Positions 1 to 7,144 of a stretch of 64,000 nucleotides of DNA are shown in pieces. The notes under the pieces were generated by a model. The model made no database searches. It had not been told where the DNA came from and worked only from the letters and a program-made list of their open reading frames with translations. How positions within the stretch are numbered: the stretch's first letter is position 1; each line of letters begins with the position of its first letter. A program made the position numbers and the translations under genes. The stretch is from the NCBI RefSeq assembly GCF_007830545.1, contig NZ_VLLF01000007.1:186001-250000 (forward strand), given 5' to 3'. This stretch comes from Roseibium hamelinense (GTDB lineage Bacteria; Pseudomonadota; Alphaproteobacteria; Rhizobiales; Stappiaceae).

Positions 1-2
1 GC

Positions 3-536
3 GATGATGGGGTCTTTTCATCAACAGTTGAATGTGCCTGCGAGTTTTTGGAGTGGGGATACTGGGGAACTGCGATTGATGCGGAAGATGCAGCGCTGAG
101 CGATGGCCGGCGGTTTGACAACATTCATCTTGGTACTTGGGTTGCAGGGGATGTGACGGATAGCATTGATTTGCCGAGAACGGGGAGTGCATCCTATGCC
201 GGTCATGCGGTCGGCAATGTCGTGAATGGCAGCACCCAATATCTGGCGAGTGGCGCCTTTGGCATGAGTGTTGATTTCGCGGAACGGTCGGGGGTTGGAA
301 CGGTCACCGGCTTTGACGGGCGCAATTTCACTGCTGTCATGCTGGAGCAGCAGGTCGGGACTGGAAACTTGTTTTCAGGTCTTGTTGTCGGTGGCGGTGT
401 GGGCGGCGATATGAACGCTTCGTTTGTTTCAGGGCCGGCCTCCAATCATCAGGGCGTTATTGGAAATTTCAACGTTCAGGAAACAGGTGTGTGGAGCGCA
501 ACCGGCATTCTTGCAGGCGAGAAAGTCTCACCTTAA
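3..536 (+). CDS. C-terminal end of a large surface protein (FecR/TbpB-like), truncated by window edge
   Basis: The frame is open from the first bases of the window to TAA at 534-536, so the gene begins outside. The visible part has a CECEYLQWGYWG-like element (CACEFLEWGYWG). It is followed by Gly/Ser/Thr-rich alternating stretches ending in a beta-strand-rich tail (SVDFAERSGVGTVTGFDG, GVIGNFNVQETGVWSATGIL). That pattern is familiar from the C-terminal beta-barrel-like domain of large alphaproteobacterial FecR-domain or transferrin-binding-protein-B-like surface proteins. A TTG at 48 could be taken as a start, but the reading frame and the sequence pattern continue upstream of it. The family call is from pattern recognition only. 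Confidence 0.55.
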   Translation, partial: DDGVFSSTVECACEFLEWGYWGTAIDAEDAALSDGRRFDNIHLGTWVAGDVTDSIDLPRTGSASYAGHAVGNVVNGSTQYLASGAFGMSVDFAERSGVGTVTGFDGRNFTAVMLEQQVGTGNLFSGLVVGGGVGGDMNASFVSGPASNHQGVIGNFNVQETGVWSATGILAGEKVSP

Positions 537-765
537 GGGCTGCCCTGTTCGTCCGGTTCGCCCTATCGGTAAGGTGCGCGGCAGCTTCGGTGTACCCGGA
601 TCAAGTTCCAACCGGGCGAAATGCATAAATTTCAGTAGGTTATTCTAGTTATCCAAAGCCGGCCGGATTGTTCGAAAAACTTTGCCGGGGCGCTGGACAA
701 GGGCCAAATCAGCTTCTATAAGGTCCCAACTTTCAGCGAGTGGGCGCTTGGCCCGCAACGCAAAA

Positions 766-841
766 GCCCGGATAGCTCAGTTGGTAGAGCAGCGGATTGA
801 AAATCCGCGTGTCGGTGGTTCGAATCCGCCTCCGGGCACCA
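766..841 (+). tRNA. tRNA-Phe (GAA)
   Basis: A 76-nt cloverleaf can be folded by eye. The acceptor stem GCCCGGA pairs with TCCGGGC, the D stem is GCTC/GAGC, the anticodon stem GCGGA/TCCGC encloses TTGAAAA with anticodon GAA, and the T-loop is GGTTCGAATCC. The CCA end is encoded (839-841). No integrase or attachment-site duplication is seen beside it. Confidence 0.97.
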
Positions 842-1207
842 TAACTCTTCAAAATACTCCAGATCACCAAAGCGAACCACGATTACCTGGTGTGTTTGCG
901 TGACGATTGTTCAATCCGGACCCTTGGCCTTGGCCATTGATCTTTGGGGCCACAGGACGGGAGGCGCTAACAGCGGTATTTACGCGAGCCATCTTCGGTG
1001 TCCGCTAAACTTCAGAATTTGTCCGGGACACCCTGTCGCTTGCTATCAGGCCGTCAGACCTGTTTTGTGCCGACAGTCATTGTCGTTTGGTGTTTTTTGC
1101 CCGCGCTTAAAATCCATGTGAACCGTTCAGCGTATCAGATCACTTGAAGGCCACAGCACAGTCCACCAGTTAACAAACGCTCGGGCAGCAAGAAAGCAGG
1201 GCGGCGC
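842..1207. other. non-coding stretch between tRNA-Phe and the homocysteine methyltransferase gene
   Basis: No convincing gene is visible: the short open frames here lack ribosome binding sites and recognisable composition. I looked for a SAM- or SAH-type riboswitch before the downstream methyltransferase and did not recognise one. The end of the stretch holds the AGGGCGG ribosome-binding sequence of the next gene. Confidence 0.5.
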
Positions 1208-2116
1208 GTGAAAAACATAACAATTCTTGACGGCGGTATGGGCCAGGAGCTTGTTCATCGCACAGGACGCGCTCCAAGCGGTTTGTGGTCTGCTGCTCTG
1301 ATGCGAGAGAACCCGGAACTGGTGAAGCAGATTCACAGTGATTTTTTTGCAGCCGGAGCCGAAATCGCAACAGCGAACACCTATACGCTTCATCGTGACC
1401 GCCTCCGGCCGGCCGGGCTTGAGCATGAATTTGAGCAATTGCACCGCTTGGCGTGTACTCTGGCATGTGAAGCCCGGGATGCACATGGGCAGGGTATTGT
1501 GGCCGGTGCTCTGGGGCCACTGGGTTGGTCCTACAGTCACGATGGCGCACCGCCCCCGGCTCAATGGGCAGAGCTCTACAATGAAATATGCGCCCTGCAG
1601 CTGCCGTATGTGGATCTCTTCCTGATTGAAACCATTGGCTCTATTTCACATGCACTCAGCGCTCTGCATGGCGCGTCGGGGCATGGAAAGCCCGTCTGGC
1701 TGGCCCTGACAGTCGACGATGCGGACGGAACAAAACTGCGGTCGGGTGAAAGCCTTGAAAAAGTGCTTGGGGCGCTTCAGGTGCAGCCACCGGATTGTTT
1801 GCTTCTCAATTGTTCTTCCCCCGAAGCCGTGACGCAGGGCCTGACGGTCTTGAACGGTTGCGCTGTTCCAACCGGGGGCTATGCAAATGGGTTCACCGGC
1901 ATCGAACATTCTTTTTTGAGAAAGGGCAGCAGCGTTTCCGCGCTGTCCGCCCGGGAGGATCTGACCCCGGCCCTTTATGCCGATCAGGCTGAGCATTGGA
2001 TCGCTTCAGGAGCCAAAGTCGTAGGAGGATGCTGCGAGATCGGGCCAGCGCATATTGCTGAGCTTTCGCGCCGGTTCGGCACCATGGCATCCAGCTCCAA
2101 TCCCCACGATGCTTGA
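1208..2116 (+). CDS. homocysteine S-methyltransferase family protein
   Basis: This 302-residue protein has the layout of the BHMT/MmuM family: DGGMGQEL at the N-terminus, ANTYT near residue 55, and zinc-binding cysteines in LLNCSSPE and in the C-terminal GGCCEIGP. Such enzymes move a methyl group from a donor such as S-methylmethionine or a betaine to homocysteine in the cytoplasm. The start is GTG, preceded by AGGGCGG. The gene stands alone, so the methyl donor cannot be told from context. The nearby sarcosine oxidase genes would fit a methylamine or betaine-type source, but that is inference. Confidence 0.85.
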   Translation: MKNITILDGGMGQELVHRTGRAPSGLWSAALMRENPELVKQIHSDFFAAGAEIATANTYTLHRDRLRPAGLEHEFEQLHRLACTLACEARDAHGQGIVAGALGPLGWSYSHDGAPPPAQWAELYNEICALQLPYVDLFLIETIGSISHALSALHGASGHGKPVWLALTVDDADGTKLRSGESLEKVLGALQVQPPDCLLLNCSSPEAVTQGLTVLNGCAVPTGGYANGFTGIEHSFLRKGSSVSALSAREDLTPALYADQAEHWIASGAKVVGGCCEIGPAHIAELSRRFGTMASSSNPHDA

Positions 2117-2431
2117 GGGCCAAACCTGCGTCGCCTTGGCTGTTTGACCAGCACATTGGTATCTTTCGGAAAAGGCCAACCCTAAAGAGTTCTTGTCCGC
2201 CTGGGTCACATCGCTCGGGCGCGGTCCATAGCTTCGCAAATTTAAAGGGCAGTTTAGGATTGGGCGCTGGTCCCAGCCCGGTCGACCGGAGGCCCGACTC
2301 AGTCTTTGACAGGCTGATGAAGGGCGAAAGCCAATTCATTCTGTAAAAGAGAACGTTTCTGTCATTTATATATATTTTTCTTTGAGAGTGCTGTGACTTA
2401 AACCCGTGCGACCCCGGAATGGAGAAGTCTC
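2117..2431. other. intergenic region with probable dabBA promoter
   Basis: No gene is seen. The last 100 bases turn AT-rich (TCATTTATATATATTTTTC) just before the GGAG ribosome binding site of dabB, which fits a promoter for the dabB-dabA operon. I could not assign clear -35 and -10 boxes. Confidence 0.4.
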
Positions 2432-3991
2432 ATGGTGTTTTCATTTTTATTTTTGGCTCCCCTTGTCCTGCTGGCAGCGGCGGGTGTTGCGTGGCGCCAT
2501 CCCGGCCGTCGGCCCGACGGTGTGCCAATGATCGCCGAATATTCCGCCCTAGCTGCTCTTTTCTTGGCATTTTTGAGTGTAATCCAGTTTGTGCTCGGAG
2601 GACCGTCTAAACTGTCCATTTTTTCCGGCCCCGCCGTCTTGGTCCTTCAGGCGAATGCGGTCACAGTTGCGCTGGGGCTCCTCGTAGCGTTCATCGGCTG
2701 GGTCGTGACCCGCTATAGCCGCACCTATCTGGATGGCGAGGCGCAGGAAGGCCGGTTCCATGCGCTCATGCTCGCCACGCTGGCGGCCGTCTTGCTCTTT
2801 GTGCAATCGGGCAGCTTCGTTCTTCTCATCGTCTCCTCGGCGCTGGTCGGCCTCGGACTGAAACGTTTGCTGCTGTTTTACAGCAGCCGTCCGGAAGCCA
2901 GACGGGCGGCAACCAAATTTACACTCGTTTGGCACGGCGCGGACGCGGTGCTGGTCCTGGCTGCGGTGCTGCTGTTTGCAAGTTTCGGCACCGGTGACTT
3001 CAGCGTCATAACAACGGCCGCCTCCGAGGCCGGAACAACTTGGGTGTCGTCTCTTGCAATCGCGCTCGTTGTTGTCGGCGCCATCTTGAAAACGGCCGCG
3101 TTCCCGCTGCACGGCTGGCTGACCGAAGTCATGGAAGCCCCGACCCCTGTTTCTGCCCTTCTTCATGCTGGTATCATCAACTCTGGCGGGGTTCTGCTGA
3201 TCGCGCTGTCAGGTCTTGTGCAGCTGAGCCCGGGCGCGATGGCAGCGCTTGTCATGATTGGTGGGTTGACTGCGATTTTCGGCGCGGCCGTGATGTTGAC
3301 CCAAAGTGCGGTCAAGACCTCCCTTGCCTGGTCGACAGTGTCTCAAATGGGCTTTCTGCTCTTGCAATGCGGGCTCGGGCTTTGGGCGCTGGCCCTTCTG
3401 CACATCATCGCCCATTCGCTCTATAAGGCGCATGCGTTCCTGTCATCCGGAGGGGCTGTGCAAGCGGTTGCGGGCCTGCGCCGTCCGGGGCCGATCGCGG
3501 TGCCAAGCGTTGCAGCGGTGCTCAAGTCCTTTGCGCTGGCGCTTGTCCTTTATGCGGTGATTGCAACACTCTTCACAGTGGTCATCGGGCCCAAGACGGC
3601 ACAGGCTCTCGCCCTTGGTACGATCCTGATCTTCGGGGTCGCCTATCTGGTTGCCCAAGGCCTGGCGGACCTTGCTCCGGCCGACCTGACCAAGCGCACC
3701 GCATTGGCCTCGCTTGGCGCGGCCGTTGCGTACTTCGCTTTCCAGGCGCTCGCGCATGGCATCTGGGGGCCGTCGGTGCCGGCCGCCCCTGTGCCCGGTC
3801 CGCTGGAATGGGCGCTGATTGTACTCGCGGTCGCGTCCTTCGGACTGGTGGCGTTTGCGCAGGCATTGTTTCCGCTCTGGGCACATCATCCGTCAACTGC
3901 GGGCCTTCGGGTTCACCTCGCCAACGGCTTTTATCTGAATGCCCTGCTGGATCGCGCCATTGGCGGCTTCCGCATCGCGAAAATCGACTGA
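2432..3991 (+). CDS. dabB: DabB: NuoL/MrpA-like proton-conducting subunit of the DAB inorganic carbon pump
   Basis: This is a 519-residue polytopic membrane protein of the proton-conducting membrane transporter family (NADH dehydrogenase subunit 5/MrpA-like). The family core is visible around residues 200-310: FPLHGWLTEVMEAPTPVSALLHAG, then the Lys/His-bearing helices SAVKTSLAWSTVSQMGF and HIIAHSLYKAHAFL. The immediately downstream gene is DabA, and the two-gene order is the one known for DAB carbon pumps. There DabB is thought to conduct cations that drive unidirectional CO2 hydration by DabA. No other complex I genes are nearby, which argues against a respiratory complex I role. GGAG lies just before the ATG. 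Confidence 0.88.
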   Translation: MVFSFLFLAPLVLLAAAGVAWRHPGRRPDGVPMIAEYSALAALFLAFLSVIQFVLGGPSKLSIFSGPAVLVLQANAVTVALGLLVAFIGWVVTRYSRTYLDGEAQEGRFHALMLATLAAVLLFVQSGSFVLLIVSSALVGLGLKRLLLFYSSRPEARRAATKFTLVWHGADAVLVLAAVLLFASFGTGDFSVITTAASEAGTTWVSSLAIALVVVGAILKTAAFPLHGWLTEVMEAPTPVSALLHAGIINSGGVLLIALSGLVQLSPGAMAALVMIGGLTAIFGAAVMLTQSAVKTSLAWSTVSQMGFLLLQCGLGLWALALLHIIAHSLYKAHAFLSSGGAVQAVAGLRRPGPIAVPSVAAVLKSFALALVLYAVIATLFTVVIGPKTAQALALGTILIFGVAYLVAQGLADLAPADLTKRTALASLGAAVAYFAFQALAHGIWGPSVPAAPVPGPLEWALIVLAVASFGLVAFAQALFPLWAHHPSTAGLRVHLANGFYLNALLDRAIGGFRIAKID

Positions 3992-4007
3992 GATCATGGA
4001 GACAGAT

Positions 4008-6386
4008 ATGTTTATCAACCACGCGCAGATCGCACCTGCTCTCATGTCGGCCGTCTTGAAGGCCGCGGAACGGGCGGCACGGCGGATCCCGCCCGCATTC
4101 CCGCTGGAGGCAACCGTTGCCGTCAATCCGTTCCTCGGGCAAACCGGCGAAGACCTTGCCAGCGCGTCCGCGCGGCTGCAGAGGGTTGCAGGTGTCCGGG
4201 CAACACGGTCCCGTTCTGACTATGCGGCCGCCATTGCCGCCGGTCACATCACCGATGCAGATCTGCAAGCCGCCCTTACAGCGTCCGTGTCGCCGCTCAA
4301 GCCGCAGGACATTGCCGCGCTCAAGGCATTTGCAGCTGCGGCAGACGACAAAGAACCGGCGGCCCTCCCGACTGTTGCGGACCTTGCGGCGGAGGCGACC
4401 GGCACAGATTGGCCCTCGGTCATTGAAAAGACCTTTGGCGTCTGGGCAGCGGGCCAGTTCGACCGGGGACAAGCGCTGTGGTCTCCCGCGCCAGGGGCTC
4501 AGGCCTTTGCATCCTGGCGCGCCTGGGCCACCCATGACCTGACGCCCGAGATTGCCGGTCTCAGCGGGTTTTGCGCCCATGTTGCCGCCGCACCAGACAC
4601 CTCAGAGCGTGCGATTTTCAGGACCGCCGAAGCCCTCGGTCTGAACGAGGCCGCTGCGGAGACCATCTTCCACCGCCTTTATATGGATCTTGGAGGCTGG
4701 CCGCAGCATGCACGCTGGCTGCTGTGGCAGGCAGAACTGGACGGCAAGACCGACCAGACCCTCACCGATCTTCTGGCGATCCGGCTCATCTGGGAAGAGG
4801 TGCTGCTGGCGCATGTGCCCGGGATTGCGGACAAGTGGGCCGAAACCGTCGTGGCGCATGCAGCCCCTGTCACGCCATCGCGAGAAGATATTGCCCTGGG
4901 CATTCTTCAAGACGCTCTGGAGCGCAACCATCAAGTAAAACTGTCCGGCCTGCTGGACGGGAAGAAAGAAACGGGTACGCGTCCGGCGCTGCAGGCCGCG
5001 TTTTGCATTGACGTTCGCTCCGAAGTGTTCCGGCGGGCACTAGAAAGTGTCGATCCTGCAATCGAGACGATCGGGTTTGCCGGTTTCTTCGGCCTTCCTC
5101 TGGCCCACAAGGGGCATGGATCGGATACCGTTGAGGCGCATTTGCCCGTGCTTTTGAAGCCGGGATTGGAAACCACCAGCCATGGCGATCCCAAGGACGA
5201 GCAGAAAACGCGGATCGCCGCGCGCACGGCCCGGGCATGGGGGCGCTTCCGTCAGGCGGCCGTATCGTCATTCGCCTTTGTCGAGGCAGCCGGCCCTCTT
5301 TATGCAGGCAAGCTGCTGCGCGATGCCTTGGGCCTTGGTGCCAAGCCGTCAGATCACGCCCCTGCGCCACATGTGGCAGGTGGGCTGGATGCCAAGACCA
5401 AAGCGGACACGGGTGCTGCCGTTTTAGGTGCCATGAGCCTGACCGATACGTTTGGAAAGGTCGTTCTGCTCCTCGGTCACGGCGGTCAGGTGACGAACAA
5501 TCCGCATGAAAGCGCCTATCATTGCGGGGCCTGCGGCGGATATACAGGCGAGGTTTCAGCCCGGCTTCTCGCCACCTTGTTGAACGATCCTGAAACGAGG
5601 CAAGGGCTTGCCGAACGCGGGATCGATGTTCCGGAGGATACTGTCTTCGTTGCCGGTCTTCATGACACTACTGTCGATGAGATCACGCTGTACGATGATG
5701 TTCTGCCGGCAGGCGCAAACAAAGACATTGATCGCGTTAGAGACTGGCTAAAGCAGGCCGGTCAGATCGCGCTGGCCGAACGGGCTCCCGCCTTGCCCGG
5801 TGCAACACCGCAGACGGTTCCTGACCGTGCCCTCAATTGGGCCGAGGTGCGGCCCGAGTGGGGTCTGGCCGGATGCGCGGCCTTCATCGCCGCTCCCCGC
5901 AGTGCAACGGCGGGCAAGGACCTCGGGGGGCGCAGCTTCCTGCACAGCTATGATTGGCAGAAGGACAAGGGCTTCGGAACGCTTGAGCTGATCATCACCG
6001 CGCCCGTTGTCGTGGCGAGCTGGATCAGCCTTCAATACTACGGCTCCTCAGTGATGCCGGAGGTTTTCGGAGGCGGCAACAAGCTCATTCACAATGTGGT
6101 CGGCGGGATCAGCGTGATCGAAGGCAACTCAGGCCGCCTGCGGCCGGGCTTGCCATGGCAGGCGGTTCATGACGGCGAGCACCTGATGCACCAGCCGCTG
6201 CGTCTTTCCGTCATGATCGAAGCGCCGCGCGAGGCCATCCTGGATGTTCTGGAGCGTCATCCCCAGGTCCGGGAGCTCTTCGACAACGGCTGGCTGCATC
6301 TTTTCACGCTGCAAGACGGCAAGGTCGACGCACGTTACAAGCCCGGCCTGGCTTGGATGGAGGCGCCGTCATCTCTGGCCGCCTGA
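4008..6386 (+). CDS. dabA: DabA: beta-carbonic-anhydrase-like subunit of the DAB inorganic carbon pump (DUF2309)
   Basis: The protein has 792 residues, the usual size for the UPF0753/DUF2309 family. The zinc site is visible: Cys333 and Asp335 in FCIDVRSE, His491 in LLGHGGQ and Cys506 in HCGACGG. The 15-residue His-Cys spacing is the one reported for the characterised Halothiobacillus DabA. With DabB it forms an energy-coupled complex at the inner membrane that accumulates bicarbonate. An earlier in-frame ATG at 3996 exists, but GGAG at 3998-4001 is well placed only for the ATG at 4008. The gene starts 17 bases after dabB ends. Confidence 0.92.
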   Translation: MFINHAQIAPALMSAVLKAAERAARRIPPAFPLEATVAVNPFLGQTGEDLASASARLQRVAGVRATRSRSDYAAAIAAGHITDADLQAALTASVSPLKPQDIAALKAFAAAADDKEPAALPTVADLAAEATGTDWPSVIEKTFGVWAAGQFDRGQALWSPAPGAQAFASWRAWATHDLTPEIAGLSGFCAHVAAAPDTSERAIFRTAEALGLNEAAAETIFHRLYMDLGGWPQHARWLLWQAELDGKTDQTLTDLLAIRLIWEEVLLAHVPGIADKWAETVVAHAAPVTPSREDIALGILQDALERNHQVKLSGLLDGKKETGTRPALQAAFCIDVRSEVFRRALESVDPAIETIGFAGFFGLPLAHKGHGSDTVEAHLPVLLKPGLETTSHGDPKDEQKTRIAARTARAWGRFRQAAVSSFAFVEAAGPLYAGKLLRDALGLGAKPSDHAPAPHVAGGLDAKTKADTGAAVLGAMSLTDTFGKVVLLLGHGGQVTNNPHESAYHCGACGGYTGEVSARLLATLLNDPETRQGLAERGIDVPEDTVFVAGLHDTTVDEITLYDDVLPAGANKDIDRVRDWLKQAGQIALAERAPALPGATPQTVPDRALNWAEVRPEWGLAGCAAFIAAPRSATAGKDLGGRSFLHSYDWQKDKGFGTLELIITAPVVVASWISLQYYGSSVMPEVFGGGNKLIHNVVGGISVIEGNSGRLRPGLPWQAVHDGEHLMHQPLRLSVMIEAPREAILDVLERHPQVRELFDNGWLHLFTLQDGKVDARYKPGLAWMEAPSSLAA

Positions 6387-6423
6387 TCCGGCACCACGTT
6401 CGGCTGGGCAACGAATGAAGAGC

Positions 6424-6451
6424 CAAGAGGCGGTAACTTTTCCGCCTCTTG
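6424..6451. terminator. inverted repeat between convergent dabA and sarcosine oxidase genes
   Basis: CAAGAGGCGG and CCGCCTCTTG form a perfect 10-bp stem around an 8-base T-rich loop. It lies between two converging transcription units, so a bidirectional terminator role is likely. The T-tract is weak on the plus strand. Confidence 0.6.
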
Positions 6452-6547
6452 CGCAACATGATGCTGGCTATACCCTGCGCCGGGCTGAGATTGCCCAATG
6501 AACCGGCGTGATGAAAATGTCCTGAGCGCTTTGCAATGCTGAAGTTC

Positions 6548-7144
6548 CTACCGTGCGCGTGGTTCGCCTGACCGCACCACCTCGGCCCCGAATTGTGTTG
6601 CGCTTTCGGTCAAGAGTTCCCAGATTGAAGCAGCAAAGCTGCGTGGCAAAAGCAGATTGAAGCCCTCCTGACTACGCCACAGTGTTATTCCGATATGGTG
6701 GATGGCGCTGGAGGCAACAGATCCAGTTGGAAAGGTCTTGCCGGACAGGTTGAGCGGCAAGAAACGGTTCAACAGGCCTTCCGCGTCTGGGCCGCTGACA
6801 CGGATCCAGGTCCTTGAAGATGAAAGATCGAGCTCCGCCCCGAGTTCATTCGGCAGGCCGGCCTGCTCCGCTGGCATAGTGGGAGCAATCAACCACCATT
6901 TGAGCGGCTCGACTCGCATCAAGGTTCCGCCGGCGCCCTCGACACACTGGCCGGGACCTGGAAAAGTCTCGCAGTTTCCGAGACGTGCCGCATACTGGCC
7001 TGCTGCTTCCAGCTGTTCCGGCCAGGCAGAAATCTGGGTCAGCGAAAAGCCCCCAACCTCCGACAGGGTCACGCCGATGACACCGCTCGTGCCGAAACGC
7101 CCCAGCGATAGATGGCTTTCTAGGGCGGATGTCCATTCAGCCAT
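6548..7144 (-). CDS. soxG: sarcosine oxidase subunit gamma
   Basis: This 198-residue protein is encoded at the end of the sarcosine oxidase subunit set, overlapping the alpha-subunit gene by 8 bases. It resembles the gamma subunit, which shares the GcvT-like fold. Visible elements are an early GVTLSEVGGFSLTQISAWP, a central WWLIAP segment, SSSRTWIRVSGPDAEGLLNRFLPLNL, and a late ITLWRSQEGFNLLLPRSFAASIWELL. In the heterotetrameric enzyme the gamma subunit is structural and sits with alpha. The symbol belongs to the sarcosine oxidase nomenclature and has nothing to do with the sulfur-oxidation genes further along. Confidence 0.82.
   Translation of the reverse strand: MAEWTSALESHLSLGRFGTSGVIGVTLSEVGGFSLTQISAWPEQLEAAGQYAARLGNCETFPGPGQCVEGAGGTLMRVEPLKWWLIAPTMPAEQAGLPNELGAELDLSSSRTWIRVSGPDAEGLLNRFLPLNLSGKTFPTGSVASSAIHHIGITLWRSQEGFNLLLPRSFAASIWELLTESATQFGAEVVRSGEPRAR

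Noticed and set aside
766-1207. tRNA-Phe as integration site of a genomic island
   Set aside because: No integrase gene and no repeated tRNA 3' end are seen in the window.
842-1207. SAM- or SAH-responsive riboswitch before the homocysteine methyltransferase gene
   Set aside because: I could not find a convincing conserved core or stem arrangement.
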